From Mytilinidion resinicola (lineage: Eukaryota > Ascomycota > Dothideomycetes > Mytilinidiales > Mytilinidiaceae), in contig NW_022985445.1 in NCBI RefSeq assembly GCF_010093595.1, forward strand, positions 372,001 to 436,000: a stretch of DNA of 64,000 nucleotides, read 5' to 3'. The translations under genes and the position numbers were made by a program. Of the stretch, positions 21,000-32,328 are shown piece by piece. Every line of letters starts with the position of its first letter. Positions within the stretch are counted from its first letter, which is position 1. The notes below the pieces were generated by a model that worked only from the letters and a program-made list of their open reading frames with translations, ran no database searches and was not told the origin of the DNA.

Positions 21000-22886
21000 A
21001 TGGGACTCGACATCAAGGACCACGAGCGTCCAACAAGCTCGTCGCCAAGCATGGCCGCGGAGACAAACTCGTCCTTCACCAGAAGTGCCGATCCCTCCGT
21101 CTTCGAGAAGAAAGAGCCCATTGAGGCCACCCTGAACTCGTCGAGGCCTGCCTCGGTCGAGGAACAACAAGATCACATCGCCCACGACGAGCCCAAAGAG
21201 GCCAAAGAAAACCTGCAGAGAATCGACACGGCCGCCCAGGAGGAGGCCGACCATGAATACCCGAAAGCGTTCAAGCTCGCTATGATCACCGTTGCCCTAT
21301 GTCTCTCCGTCTTCTGCATGGCGTTGGTGAGTCGTTGCCATCCTCACATGCCTTTCTCGAATGCTAACACAATCACAGGACAACACCATCATCGCCACCG
21401 CGATCCCTAGAATCACCGATCAGTTCAAGGCTCTCAACGACGTTGGGTGGTATGGCAGCGCCTACCTCCTCACCACCTGTGCATTCCAGCTTATATTCGG
21501 GAAACTTTACACCTTCTACTCCATCAAGTGGGTGTATCTTGCAGCTCTCTTCGTCTTCGAGCTTGGGTCGTTGATTTGTGGTGTCGCCCCGAACTCTACT
21601 GCTCTCATCGTTGGTCGGGCGGTTGCTGGACTCGGAGGCGCTGGTATTTTCTCCGGTGCAATCCTTATCGTTGCCAACACTGTCCCATTGATCAGGAGGC
21701 CGACCTACATGGGTCTCATCGGAGGCATGTACGGCATCGCCTCAGTCGCTGGCCCGCTCATGGGCGGAGCCTTCACTGATCATCTCTCCTGGCGCTGGTG
21801 CTTCTACATCAATCTTCCCTTTGGCGCTGTCACCGGTTTCTTCATCATCTTCTTCTTCCAAGCTCCCCGGAAAGGCAAGAAGAGTGAGTTGACCTTCGCC
21901 GAGCAGATCAAGAAGTTTGATCTTCCAGGAACCGCTCTCTTCCTCCCAGGCATCATCTGTCTGCTTCTTGCTCTCCAGTGGGGCGGATCCAAGTACGCGT
22001 GGGGCAATGGCCGCATCATTGCTCTCTTCGTCATCTTCGCTATCTTGATGGCCGGCTTCGTCTCTATTCAGATTTGGAAACAAGAGGAGGCTACCGTTCC
22101 CCCACGAGTCTTCAAGAACCGCAACGTCTGGGGCTCGGCCATTTTCGGAGCGTCCCTCGGCGCCTCTTTCTTCATCCTGGTCTACTATCTCCCCATCTGG
22201 TTCCAGGCTATCAAGGGAGTCTCCGCCACCAAATCCGGCATCATGAACTTGCCTACTATTCTCGGCCTGGTGATTATGTCCATGATATCCGGTGGACTCG
22301 TTACCGTTATTGGTTACTACACACCCTTTATGCTGGCCTCAACCGTTCTCATGACCATTGGTGCCGGCCTCCTGACCACCTTCGAGACCAATACCGGTCA
22401 TGCCAAATGGATTGGCTTCCAATTCCTTTTTGGAGCGGGTGTCGGATTAGGCATGCAGCAAACCCTTATTGTAGTGTAAGTCCTCTTAGCTCGGATGTGG
22501 GAATAGCTGCTAACAGACTTTGCAGTCAAACGGTTCTCCCAGCCAAGGACATTCCAATAGGAACAGCCGTCATGATGTTCTCCCAGACCCTAGGTGGTGC
22601 TCTATTCATCAGCGTAGGACAGAATGTCTTCACCAACCAACTTATCAAGAACCTCGAATCCGCCGTCACCGGTTTCGACATTTCCATCGTTCTCAGGGCT
22701 GGCGCCACAGAGCTCAAGAACGCAGTCCCTGCCCAATTTCTCCCAGGCGTACTAAGCGCGTACAACGACACGTTAACGCAGACCTTCTACGTGTCTCTCG
22801 CGATGGCTTGTGTGTCGATCATAGGCGTAGCGCCCATCCAGTGGAAATCCATGAAGGGCAAGAAGATCGAGATGGCCATGGCATAG
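21000..22886 (+). CDS. Major facilitator superfamily exporter, DHA2-like 14-TM type
   Basis: Exons 21000-21326, 21379-22475 and 22526-22886; 594 residues. An acidic cytosolic N-tail of about 90 residues precedes TM1. After the first intron comes [16 protein letters not shown], the family motif C-like start of drug:H+ antiporters, then [20 protein letters not shown] and [19 protein letters not shown] (motif B region), and about 14 hydrophobic segments in total, ending in a basic tail. Relatives export drugs or secondary metabolites (TOXA, aflT type) by proton antiport at the plasma membrane. No biosynthetic cluster is visible beside it, so the substrate is unknown. The long GC-rich region upstream suggests a sizeable promoter. 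Confidence 0.9.
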
Positions 22887-23723
22887 TCAAAACCACGCCC
22901 GACCTCTTTCAAGTCCATTTCCCGATACCCCGGCGACAATCGTTGCCAAAACCGGTCATATCTCGCATAGCATTGCGACGGCGTTGTTCGGATTCTTGTC
23001 GTTCCATTACAGCCTCTTGTTTGTACTCCGACATAGGATTGGGGCCACCGCCGGTATATTTTCTTTTAATAGATCTTTCCTCGTTTTCCTTTACACCTAT
23101 CACTTAGACATAGACGGGCCTCATGTGGCCCCAAAGTTTTCCTAATGCTCGGATTCTGTCGATGAGGGTGGCAGATGTGTGGTTTGAATGGATTGGCAGG
23201 CAGTGCCCGTTGGTGGGGTGGTCTCATACTCCCGGTTGGCCGTGGCTACGGTATGCATACACACTCTTCTCTATATACCCCTCAGAAAGAGCGACGCGCA
23301 ATGGTTCGCGAGATGGCGGAGCGAGCGCTGGAATGAAAGATGGAAGTGCGCTGATGAACTGTCTTGGTCTTGTCTTGCTTGTATAATGTGATGTGATATG
23401 AAGAGAAGAAAAGAAAAGAAAAGAGACGAGGTGAGGTTGATTTAGAGCTAGGTGACTTTGCAGGCCGTGGAGATGACATTAGCATCAGCAGTAGCAGAAA
23501 ATAAAAATAAACGCAGGTTTCACAGGCACAAACAAAGTGATAGCATCAAACAGAAAACCAGGTAGTACGAATTCGGGCCACCGATAGTTAGAAAAGAAAG
23601 TGAGGTGTAGGGGGGAGGAACGGTTTTATATCTAGCTTTTGGTGGTTGTTTGGTGGAGCTCACCGAAGATCACCGAACCGCAAGCATCCGGAACTCCACT
23701 TTAAAGTTCGGCATTTTACTGTA
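22887..23723. other. 3' flank of MFS gene up to transposon
   Basis: About 840 bases with a purine-rich run (aagaaaagaaaagaaaagag near 23405-23425) and no convincing gene. It ends at the TA duplicated by the transposon at 23724. Confidence 0.55.
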
Positions 23724-23751
23724 CAAAGGGTGCCGCCGAAGGCATATTCCG
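23724..23751 (+). repeat. Terminal inverted repeat of element 1 (transposase 3' side)
   Basis: 28 bp, perfect reverse complement of 25419-25446; preceded by TA. Confidence 0.9.
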
Positions 23752-23853
23752 ATGATCACTTGCAGGGGTGTGAACACCAAAATGCCGCACCTACGTTTAA
23801 ACCACCACAACTCATTCAATAATATACAGAAATACACCAAACAAAGTGCCAAA

Positions 23854-25286
23854 TTATCCTGTGAAGTTATTGTTTCCACCATTCAATCTGCACTTCTCTG
23901 CGATCGACAGAAAGGTGTCATGTGAGGCCCGATCAAGGATGTAATCACCCAAATCTTTATCCTCTCTCCACATCTGCAGCAACCACTCTTTTGCCTCCTT
24001 CTTAGCTGCCTTGGACGCACTGTGGCAATTATACTGGCTAACTTTGCTATTTAATTGTCTAAAGCAGCGCTTAATTAGGTGTAGATTAGGTAAAAAAGGT
24101 GGATGTTTAACAAAGTTAATACCCTTAAAAAGATAAGAAAGCTTCCTTTTTACAGAAAGATAAAGCTTAACGTTATCTTTAATTAGCCAAACTTTTTTAT
24201 CTAGGTTTACCTTTTATACAGCAAAATAGTAAGGATAAAGCAAAGGCTTAAGAATACGGTTGGCGTACTAAACTGCATCTATTCCCTTGCCTCTTCCCCT
24301 TGTAAAAACCTTATATAAAAACTCTTAATCAGGCCTGCGGAGATAACGTCTCCCTTTCCTAATCCCCTGCTGCTTAAAACACTTATTATCCCCGTTAATC
24401 TTATTATTGACCTTCTGCATATGATTATATTCCCAGGTGCCAGGAATAGATGCATTCTTCTGCTTCTTTTCAGCCCTCTCTTTGGCCTCCTTGTTATCAA
24501 GGATTACCTCTCGCTGTAATTCAGCCTCCTGCTCATCAGAATCAGGCTCCCAGATAATGCAGGGCCTGGGAATAGATGGATCTAAGCATATTGCACCCTA
24601 AAAAGAGAAGGAGAAATGGGCTGGCCGGTCGGGTCTTATATACTCGTTGGCATTCTTCCCTATAGGCCTTAAGACTCTGGCCTTTCCTCCCCTATTATGG
24701 CCGGTCCAAATTGCTTAGGGCTCTTATTAGAACAGATGAATATAACCTTTCCTTAAGTGCGATTGATGGTGTCTTGAATCCAAGAGCAGTGCTTAAATCT
24801 TGTATCTTTTTGAGCGGCATCTAGAGCTGGCTTTTTAGGCCTAATTCCCCGTACAATTGGCACCGGGCAGAGGGGATCGCGATGCTCCCATGCAATATTC
24901 TCAATTGTTGATCTGGCAAGCGGTTTGAGGCCTGCTGCAGCGATGGCTGGGGCTGCAGCTTCTTCAAAGGGGTAGTCTTCAAAGAGAAGAATATCTTGTC
25001 GAATTTGGTGTGATAATGCGGTATCTTTTGGAACCTTTGGTTTCATTCCTGGACGAGCCGATCTGGGGCAGAGAGAAGCCAGCATATCGTGTAAATCCTC
25101 ATTGCCGGCATCTTGTTTTGCCTTATTGTATAGCTTTGCAGCTGTCGATTCGGAAACACCAGTTTGGCGCTCAATTTCTTGATATTGAAGCTTAGAGAGG
25201 AGGCGCAGTGCAATAATGGCACCTTTCATAGCAATAGGAGTGTCATAGGCGCCGTACGAGCGCCCGCCGCGGTCGTGGTGAGCCAT
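23854..25286 (-). pseudogene. Tc1/mariner-type transposase, inactivated
   Basis: From the ATG at 25286 the first 177 codons are open to a TAA at 24753-24755 and closely match the intact transposase at 32329-33765 (DTPIAMKGAII, GVSESTAAK, DPLCPVPIVRGIRPKKPAL). After that the homologous frame can be followed to the original TAA at 23854-23856 but is full of stops. The first catalytic block reads CSNKSPKQFGP instead of CSDESPKQFGP, and the last reads NLHLIKRCF instead of DLHPIERCF, so at least two acidic catalytic residues are lost. Most changes are G to A on the coding strand or CA to TA, as in RIP. Not functional. Confidence 0.88.
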
Positions 25287-25418
25287 ATTATGGGCTTGTT
25301 TACGCGTTTATCACGAATCAACACCAAAAATATGAGGCTGAGAGCCTCACCGCCTTCTATATGCAGGGGTTTGTATTGGCTGGCAGAATATATACGCTAG
25401 GCTACAAGCGATTGGTAG

Positions 25419-25446
25419 CGGAATATGCCTTCGGCGGCACCCTTTG
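25419..25446 (-). repeat. Terminal inverted repeat of element 1 (transposase 5' side)
   Basis: 28 bp, perfect reverse complement of 23724-23751; followed by TA. Confidence 0.9.
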
Positions 25447-25869
25447 TAACGGGGTGCCCCTTCCCCGGCAGAAGCCGAGCCGAGACATGGATATGCATTT
25501 TATGTAGCTCAGCCTAACAGCAGCCTTGTGGCTGGAGACGGATGTGTCGGGAGGGGATGAACTTTGCGGTGGGGATTGGACCGCTTGTGGAGGGCGGGGG
25601 GGACTATGTAGGTATGGGGTAATTCCAGGTAACTACCAGATCCTAGGTGTTTCCATTCTGGATTTAACTAGCATCCTGCAGGCGGATAGTACAGCAGAGC
25701 AGCTGGCATAGGTGCTAACCTTTTCTCCGGACCGTTGTCAGAGTGCCAAAAGCCTAACTAGTTAATCGCTTTTCCATACTCCGACCTCCCTCCTCTTCCC
25801 CCTCCATCTCCTTTTTCTCTCAACACCTCAACTGCACCAACGCCGCCGAGCTCCACGGCACCACCACCC
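25447..25869. other. Gap between element 1 and GH79 pseudogene
   Basis: 25449-25757 shows no recognisable feature. 25758-25869 continues the GH79 coding sequence in a shifted minus-strand frame (see GH79 entry). Confidence 0.5.
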
Positions 25870-27592
25870 TCACCCCCCAACCTCGCCCACCCACACCATC
25901 TCATCCTCCCCCCCAACAACCACCGGCCTCCCCCGATCCCGCTCATAGTCATAGTTCCGCCCATTAAACGTCACCCCCTCGACCGCATCGCTCCCACCCG
26001 CCAGCAACCGCTGCACCACGCCCACGCCCCGACACGCCTCCGGGAGCGCCAAGTCAAACGCGGTCCGCGGCCGCTCCTCTTTCTCCTCCTCCCCCGCCGT
26101 GCAGTTCCACCCATGCAAGTCCACCACCATCACCCGCGCCAGCCTCCCGCCGTCGTACACCGCATACGCCGCCGCCGTGACCGCGTCGTCGGCCAGCGGC
26201 ACGCTCGCGACCCGCACCCTCGCCCCGGTAAGATCCCCCAGCGCGGCCGCGACGGCGATGTTCGCGTAGTACGGCGGCTTCGTGCCCATCGCCGTCGCGG
26301 GGGTGGTGACGGGCTGCCACGCGGCGTAGCGGTAGTCGGTCCCCAGGTGGAAGTGCACGCGGGCGATGCCTGTCGTGGCGGCGGCGAGGGCGAAGTCGAC
26401 GCCCCACAGCGCGGCGCCGAAGGTGTTGGAGAGGCCGGCGCGGCCTTGGTTGTAGAGGGAGTTTGCTTCGCCGAGGATGTAGGGAAGGGGCATGGCGTGG
26501 GCGGTGAGGTTGCGGTGCTCGAGGGTGTGTTGGAGGAGGCTAGTAGTCGTGGCGGTGTGGTTTAGGAGCGTGTGTTGGAGGGTTACGCCGGGTTGGGTGG
26601 CGCCGGCGATGTAGCTGGTGGTGGGGGTTGTTGTTTAGGGGAGGGAGGGAGGGGAAGGGGGGGAGGCTTACTTGTGGGAGGAGAAGAGAGCGATGTTGGC
26701 GTTGGCGTTGAGGCCGTCGAGCCAGGTGGGTACGGCTTTGAGGCTGTTGCCTACGCCTCCGAATGAGGGGGCGATCCATTTGAACTGGCTAGAGGTGGCG
26801 AAGTCCGGGTCTGAATCCATCATGGCGGCGCGGATGTCTCCTACAACTGAGTTCCACTCCGAGACATAATCGGCCTCCGTCCAGTTCGAAGGTCGTACCG
26901 GGCCCTGAGCAGAAGTCTTGTACAGATCAGGCTCGTTGCCCAGTTCCCAGTAGAGCAGCTTCCCCTCACTCAATGCTTTGCAGGCTAGAGGGACACTGGC
27001 AATGAGGCTTTCACGTGCTGCGGTGCTGTTCTTTCCGAGGTTGAAGCCGTGGATGAATTTAGTGTCTGGCCATGTCAGGTAGGATTCAAAGAACAACGGT
27101 CCGATTGACAGGATTGTCGGATAATCTGGTTATTTCTCCGGAACGACAGTTCCCTTCGTAGCTACTTCAAGAGAAGCATCATAGATGGCGTAATCCCTAT
27201 CAACGCAAATTAGCAGTCTTCTTTATGCACGGAAAGGAGACGACTCTATAAAGCTCAACTGCGCGTACGTACTGAGTATTCCCTCCAACCCGAATATACG
27301 GCTTCGTCCCAGAAGACTCCTTGATGTTGTCGAGCAGCGTGTTCGAGAACGTATTCGGATTAGACAGATTGCCCGCGAAATCCGGAAAGAAGGCAAGCTC
27401 AATCGAGAACGAAACAAACGATTCAGGCAGCACTCCACCCGCTTTCGCCGGCGTCGCATCAACGGCCACAGCATTGAAGTCGGTCGGCCTCCTAAGCGGC
27501 GTGCCAGCCGGCGCCGCAGCAAACGTCGGCGCCTGTCCAGCAACCGTGGCAATGAACACCACCGCGAAGGCAAGAAACCGTGATGGCGCCAT
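25870..27592 (-). pseudogene. Glycoside hydrolase family 79 (beta-glucuronidase-like), interrupted
   Basis: Three exons (27592-27273, 27196-26672, 26614-25870) splice in frame. A signal peptide (MAPSRFLAFAVVFIATVAG) precedes the GH79 barrel: ELAFFPDFAGNLSNPN, YIRVGGNTQDYAIYDASL, LLYWELGNEPD (acid/base Glu) and LPYILGEANSLYNQG (nucleophile Glu), then the GH79C beta domain. Two lesions are seen. A TAA at 27130-27132 falls at codon 129, inside the conserved region between TKGTVVPEK and PDYPTILSIGP. Near 25873 a run of six G ends the frame in TGA, while the +1 frame continues family-like sequence (EGGGAVELGGVGAVEVL) to about 25758. Both catalytic Glu lie after the first stop. GH79 enzymes act on glucuronosyl groups of secreted glycans. 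Recently broken gene is the best reading; sequencing error is possible for the G run. Confidence 0.8.
26636..26667 (+). other. G-rich tract in GH79 intron 2 (quadruplex-capable)
   Basis: At least five runs of three or more G, separated by one or two A, on the plus strand; on the transcribed gene's sense strand this is the polypyrimidine part of the intron. It meets the simple G-quadruplex pattern. Confidence 0.55.
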
Positions 27593-28494
27593 GGTAGGAG
27601 GTGCCGAAATGCGGGGGATCGACAGCGTGCAGCGGGAAGGAGCTTTTTGGGCTCGGGGACTATACCACCTTTAAATCTCTCTTAGCCAGCTGCGGGGGGA
27701 AACCCAGGTGACGAGATCGAAGGGCGATCTCGTGCCGACGTCACCCGTTGTTTGAGGGAGATTTCTTCCTCCAATAGCCAGATCCCGGGGGATCGTCTGT
27801 TAGATCAGCTGCTGCCCGGTGCCTTGCATCACCATGTGCCTTTTGTGGTACAGAGCAACACAACCCACTAAGGTCGGCTCGGCCCCGCTGTTACTCTTGC
27901 ATTGGGTGCGGATACTGCAGGTGCGGAACACGTCCTGGTCAAGAGCTAAGTATTCCCCTAGGGCTGAGGGCACCACTGTACGACTCCGGGGTTTCATACC
28001 TGCACGCGTTCTCGTTGTTTTGAGCCTGTCGAGAGGTAAGCTATGGAAGGGAAGAAACGGTAGCTTGAAAATGAATACGATTGACTCATCTCAAAAGCTC
28101 TTGTGCCTGATTACCTGAGTGCTACACTAGATATGTTTGGCACAGAGACTCATCCTTTGCGCCTCCACAATGCGTAGCAAAACATAAGACAGTTGAACAC
28201 TCACGGAAGAACCTTCATAGATGGCTCAAAGTTTCGCCCATTGATGCACGGGAGAAAGGTCTTAGTTCTATGGAATTCGAGTCGTATGTTACATTTCCAT
28301 GTACTGCTTACGCCATCGCTGTCGCTATGCGCTGTCTACCATCCGTCTCATTCGTAGTAATGTTACTTAATGAAACAGGGGTTTCTGATACAAAGGGGTA
28401 TAGGGTGAGAATTCAAAACGCTTCAAAGCAATTTTGGAGGAAGAGAAGCTCGAAGGGTGTAGGAAGGTGGGTTGAAGAGTGCAGGGTTCGCACT
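27593..28494. other. Intergenic, GH79 promoter and TSL1-like 3' flank
   Basis: About 900 bases. Some short frames (for example 28270-28521 plus) but none resembles a known protein. No repeat recognised. Confidence 0.55.
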
Positions 28495-31409
28495 CTAGCC
28501 AAGTTTCGAGAGTCGGCCTAGAGCTGAAAGAAGACCTGTGCGTTTTGTCAGTACGTCATATACAAGGTAGGCGAAATAGCGGCATTTAGGGGGATCTTAC
28601 CAGTAGTGCCTTGCGTCAGAGTCGCTTTTGCCACTGTGTTTCTGTTTCCAACACTGACCGTGGTGACGTTCGGAATAGTCTTGCTATCATCGATTTCGTT
28701 GGCCCAGCGGAAGATGATTTCATCATCCCGGTCATTGCCTGCTACCATCAAGAAGTCGGGAAGACCACTCTGTCGCAAGTTGTTGAGAATATGAATAGCC
28801 GCAGTTCTCTTGTCCCAATCCATTGGCTCCACGCAGACAGTATCTTTCGTGGGGATAGCTCGCACGCGCTGGCTCTCGCAAGCATCGTTGATATGATTTG
28901 CACAATCGCCTGCCTGTCGATTGGCGGCATCGTATTCGTCGGCTTTCTCGTAGTGAAAGATCAGCGAGCATCGCCGTTCTTCGATCCAACTGCCTTCGAC
29001 ACGTTCTTCGTAATACTTGAGAATCCCCAGCACAGACTCTTTCCACTTTTTCGTTATTTCACTGTCGGAAAACTCGATCCATTCGTCCAGTCCTCCATAT
29101 TCCCGGACGAAGCATCCATTCTCTGCAATGAGCCCCAGCCCAGGAACCCGATCGAAGATGAGCTGCAGCTCTTCGATAGTACGACTGCTCATGACGTATA
29201 CTATGTTCTTTTCCTCCGAGATCAAATCATTGAGTGCCTCAATGACTCGCTGGGGGCTCGAGAGAACAATATTGGTGACCGAACCATACGATGCAAGCGT
29301 GCCCTCATAATCGAGGAGAAACAATCGCTTGTTAGACTTCTTGTATTTTTCGCCCAGATTGATGGCCGACAGGCGAGGAATGGACATTGTGTCATTTCGA
29401 AAGTGCTCGTCGTGAACCTTGGCAAGTTCTTTCCTCAAATTGGCGACCCAATAATCTCCCGTATGATGCATAACAATGTCGCGAATCTTATTGTATCGCC
29501 GGTCCTTCTCCGCAGGCTCCATTTCCAAGGCGATCTTGATGGCTTCGGCGCACTTCTGGTAGTCCCAAGGATTGATTGATAGTTCGTTGCCCTCGAAAAC
29601 AGCGGCACTTCCAGTGAACTCACTAAGAATGATTGGACCGTGCTTCTTGTCGCTCTGTTTGCCATCCTGACAGAATACGTATTCGTGACAGGTGAGATTC
29701 ATGCCTTCTCGAAGGCTCGTGACCATTAGAACATCGGCGACCGAAAGCAACGCAAGATACTGCGAGAACGGAATATCCTGCATCAAGAATACCAGTGGCT
29801 GGTGAGCTAACGTGGAATGGACAGACTCAATCCGGGTGACGATCTCGGACACAGTAGCAGCGAGCTCGGAGTTCTCGGTGGTCGATGTTGCAACTTGAAT
29901 GAGTACCACCTGTTCTCATTAGTCATGTGTATCGAGGTTACAGCGTTGCTGCACGCACCTTATCTCTCCATTCGGGATATTTATTGAGGAACAATTCAAA
30001 AGCCAAGAGCTTCTGCCTTACTCCTCGGATGTTATCGAGCTTATCACGGGCAACAATCAGGAACTTGTCGTGATATCGCTCCTGCATGACCTTTATCCAG
30101 TCCAAAACCTCTTCATCTTCTCTTGCGAGACTCAATCCTTTCGGATCAATACCAATAGGGAAAGACGCAACATTGACAAAGTGGTGTTCCAGTTGAACGC
30201 CGTCTTCCGTAGCTTCGACTGTCAGAAGACGGGAACATGTTTGAAGGAAATGATGGGCGCTGTTTCAAGTTAGCCTGAATATTCGTCATACGGCTAGATG
30301 GGCCAAGCTTACTATTCTCGAGTCTGGAAAGCGACCAAGTTCGCACCTAACATTCCTTCAAGGAGCTCCTTGCGGGTAGCCAGACACCGGAAGACTTCTG
30401 AAGACGGGAACGCAGTATGCAGGAAAAAGCCAATCTGAGCGTCAGGGAGTTTCTTTCTGATCATTGCAGGAACGAGAAGGAGATGGTAGTCGTGAACCCA
30501 GATGATATCTCCCCGCTTATAGCTCTTTACCACTTTGTCCGCGAAAGCTTGGTTCAGATGCACATAGAAGATCCAGGAATGGTCCTCGTAAGCCTTGCTC
30601 TTCGGGTGGTCGGGAATTTGATAATTGAAGACTGGCCAGAGAATAGTTTTGCAATAGTGGGCATAGTGACCATCCAAATCGGTATCACTGACGAACACGG
30701 TCAATGAGTCGAGGTCCGATTCCAGCCTCTCATGTATTTCGTCTTTGATCTCATCGCCCAATGAGTCGGTGGGGAAGCCAATCAAGCCGACCCAATTGAC
30801 GTCGCCAATGCTGCCGGCATCTATTGCTGCTCTGACAGCATTGGCGAGGCCTCCATTGCCTTGGACAGCAGGCTCTATTGTCCATTGAGAGTCCCATGAG
30901 CCCTTGTCCTTGCTGCCATCCCTAGATTTCGAGTTTGGCCTCGCGTTCGGGTTGGGAGACCGACGAGCAGGTCGAGTCTTTACCGCCTTGGTTCGATCAT
31001 GCGCCTTCGCATATTCCAAGATGGTATCGGGTGGCGCGGGGACCGCTTGCGAGCGTGGCTGATTGAAGAACAAAGTTCCACCCCATTCTGGTATGTGTGA
31101 ATCGCTTCGAACTAGGGAACGAGGATCGTGAGGCTTTGGGAAATGGGTAGCGGCGCTGGGCTGCAATTGGCTGAAGAACTCGGCATAGTCTGCAGCAGCA
31201 GGCGTTTTTGGAGGCGTGGGCACTGAGAACAGGCTGGCCTTCTTCTCGGGCAAATCGATCTTGGGTTCTTTGCGACTTGATGCAGTAAGAGGGCGCAGAG
31301 GACTTAGTTCGCGTTTCGGCGAGGGAATGTCGTGAAAGTCGACCGTGTAAGGCAGGAAGCTGCACAAATTGTTCATTAGCTTATTGCTGCATGTTGGCTG
31401 GGGTGGCAT
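28495..31409 (-). CDS. TSL1: Trehalose-6-phosphate synthase complex regulatory subunit (Tsl1/Tps3-like)
   Basis: Exons (minus strand) 31409-30313, 30259-29959, 29909-28601 and 28535-28495 give 915 residues; the last exon supplies the usual tail (TTGLLSALGRLSKLG). After a disordered N-terminus comes a GT20 domain: VNWVGLIGFPTDSLGDE, DIIWVHDYHLLLVPAMIR, IGFFLHTAFPSSEVFR, FPIGIDPKGL, REGMNLTCHEYVFCQDGK and ILSEFTGSAAVF. A C-terminal phosphatase-like domain begins LFLLDYEGTLASYG. Active Tps2-type phosphatases have DYDGT; the Glu here replaces the second catalytic Asp, which fits the non-catalytic Tsl1/Tps3 subunits that stabilise the Tps1-Tps2 complex. HEYVFCQDGK is also typical of that branch. 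Trehalose made by the complex protects against heat and desiccation. The gene is intact although it lies between two transposons. Confidence 0.9.
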
Positions 31410-32179
31410 TGTTTGACGGAGTCAGGACAGTAGCAATTGGATGGACTCACAGCGAGACCACGAAGGTCGTCATGGTGCGGAGGGGCTGCGGGGCAGATGT
31501 GCCCAGAGAGAAGCTGAAGTCGAGGACACGTCTTGTAGAATTAAGAGAGACAAAGGCGGGAGTGCTGCTGAAGAAGCTGGTGGAATAGAAGTGCCGAGCA
31601 AGAGGAGCCGGGAAGCTGGGAGAGCGGATGGAGGGATATCACCTTACATCAAAATCCCGCGCTTGGCGGCTGGTGGAGGTCGACAGCAAACAATCAGCCT
31701 TGCGCGGCTATTCCCTGATTTCCGGGGCTTTGGAAGTGCTACCCGTTGGGCCGCGCCGCACCGCTCCTGTCCTGCAACTGTGCAACGTGCTATGATTCTG
31801 AGCGATGACGTCGGCCCCGCGGATCTCAGTTTCAGATGTCTCAAACGCCCGTATGCAGTACATCCTCAGCACTCCCACACAGCCCTTTGTACTTGCACAG
31901 TATCACGGCCCTTTGCAATTGACAGAACCCTACAGATTGTACGACCCTCAGCGAACTCTCTAGAACCGTCTGAATGCACCTTCCTCCCAAAACGGCATGG
32001 CATCCGATGCCGAGCGCGTCAGACTGACGACGGTGCTGGAAATTCCTGGAAGTACCTAGCAAACACTGTCTTGCCCCCTGTGATGTCCGATGCTGCCCGA
32101 GATGGAGGGATGTCTGTATATGCAGTACACGTGGGAGGACCCGAGACGCGGAGTAACTTCCCGAGGAGCCTTGAAACTA
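31410..32179. other. Promoter region of TSL1-like gene and left flank of element 2
   Basis: 770 bases ending at the TA target duplicated by the transposon. The frames present are not protein-like by my reading. No stress-response elements (CCCCT) were confidently located as functional. Confidence 0.5.
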
Positions 32180-32207
32180 CAAGGGGTGCGGCCGAGGGCA
32201 TATTCCG
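32180..32207 (+). repeat. Left terminal inverted repeat of element 2
   Basis: 28 bp; differs from the right copy at one position (G versus A in GAGGGC/GAAGGC). Confidence 0.9.
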
Positions 32208-32328
32208 GTTCCAATCGCTTGTAGCCTAGCGTATATATTCTGCCCACTAATCAATAACCCTACATTGTAAGGCGGTGAAGCCCTCTTTTGGTGTTTTGAC
32301 GCGCCGTACGCGTAAACAACACCACAAT

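Larger units (their letters stand above)
23724..25446 (-). mobile_element. Tc1/mariner-type DNA transposon, decayed copy (element 1)
   Basis: 1723 bp bounded by perfect 28-bp terminal inverted repeats starting CAAAGGGTGCCGCCGA (23724-23751 and 25419-25446) and flanked by TA on both sides (23722-23723 and 25447-25448), as expected for Tc1/mariner insertion. Internally it is clearly related to the intact element at 32180-33869, including the subterminal bases next to each repeat. The end near 23.7-24.0 kb carries about 30 bp absent from the other copy. The element lies on the minus strand. Confidence 0.9.

Noticed and set aside
21000..22886. Secondary-metabolite cluster around the MFS exporter
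   Set aside because: No synthase or tailoring gene lies within 10 kb on either side; neighbours are a HET gene and a transposon.
28611..29579. 322-codon plus-strand frame opposite the TSL1-like gene
   Set aside because: Complement of a strongly conserved coding region; no family resemblance.
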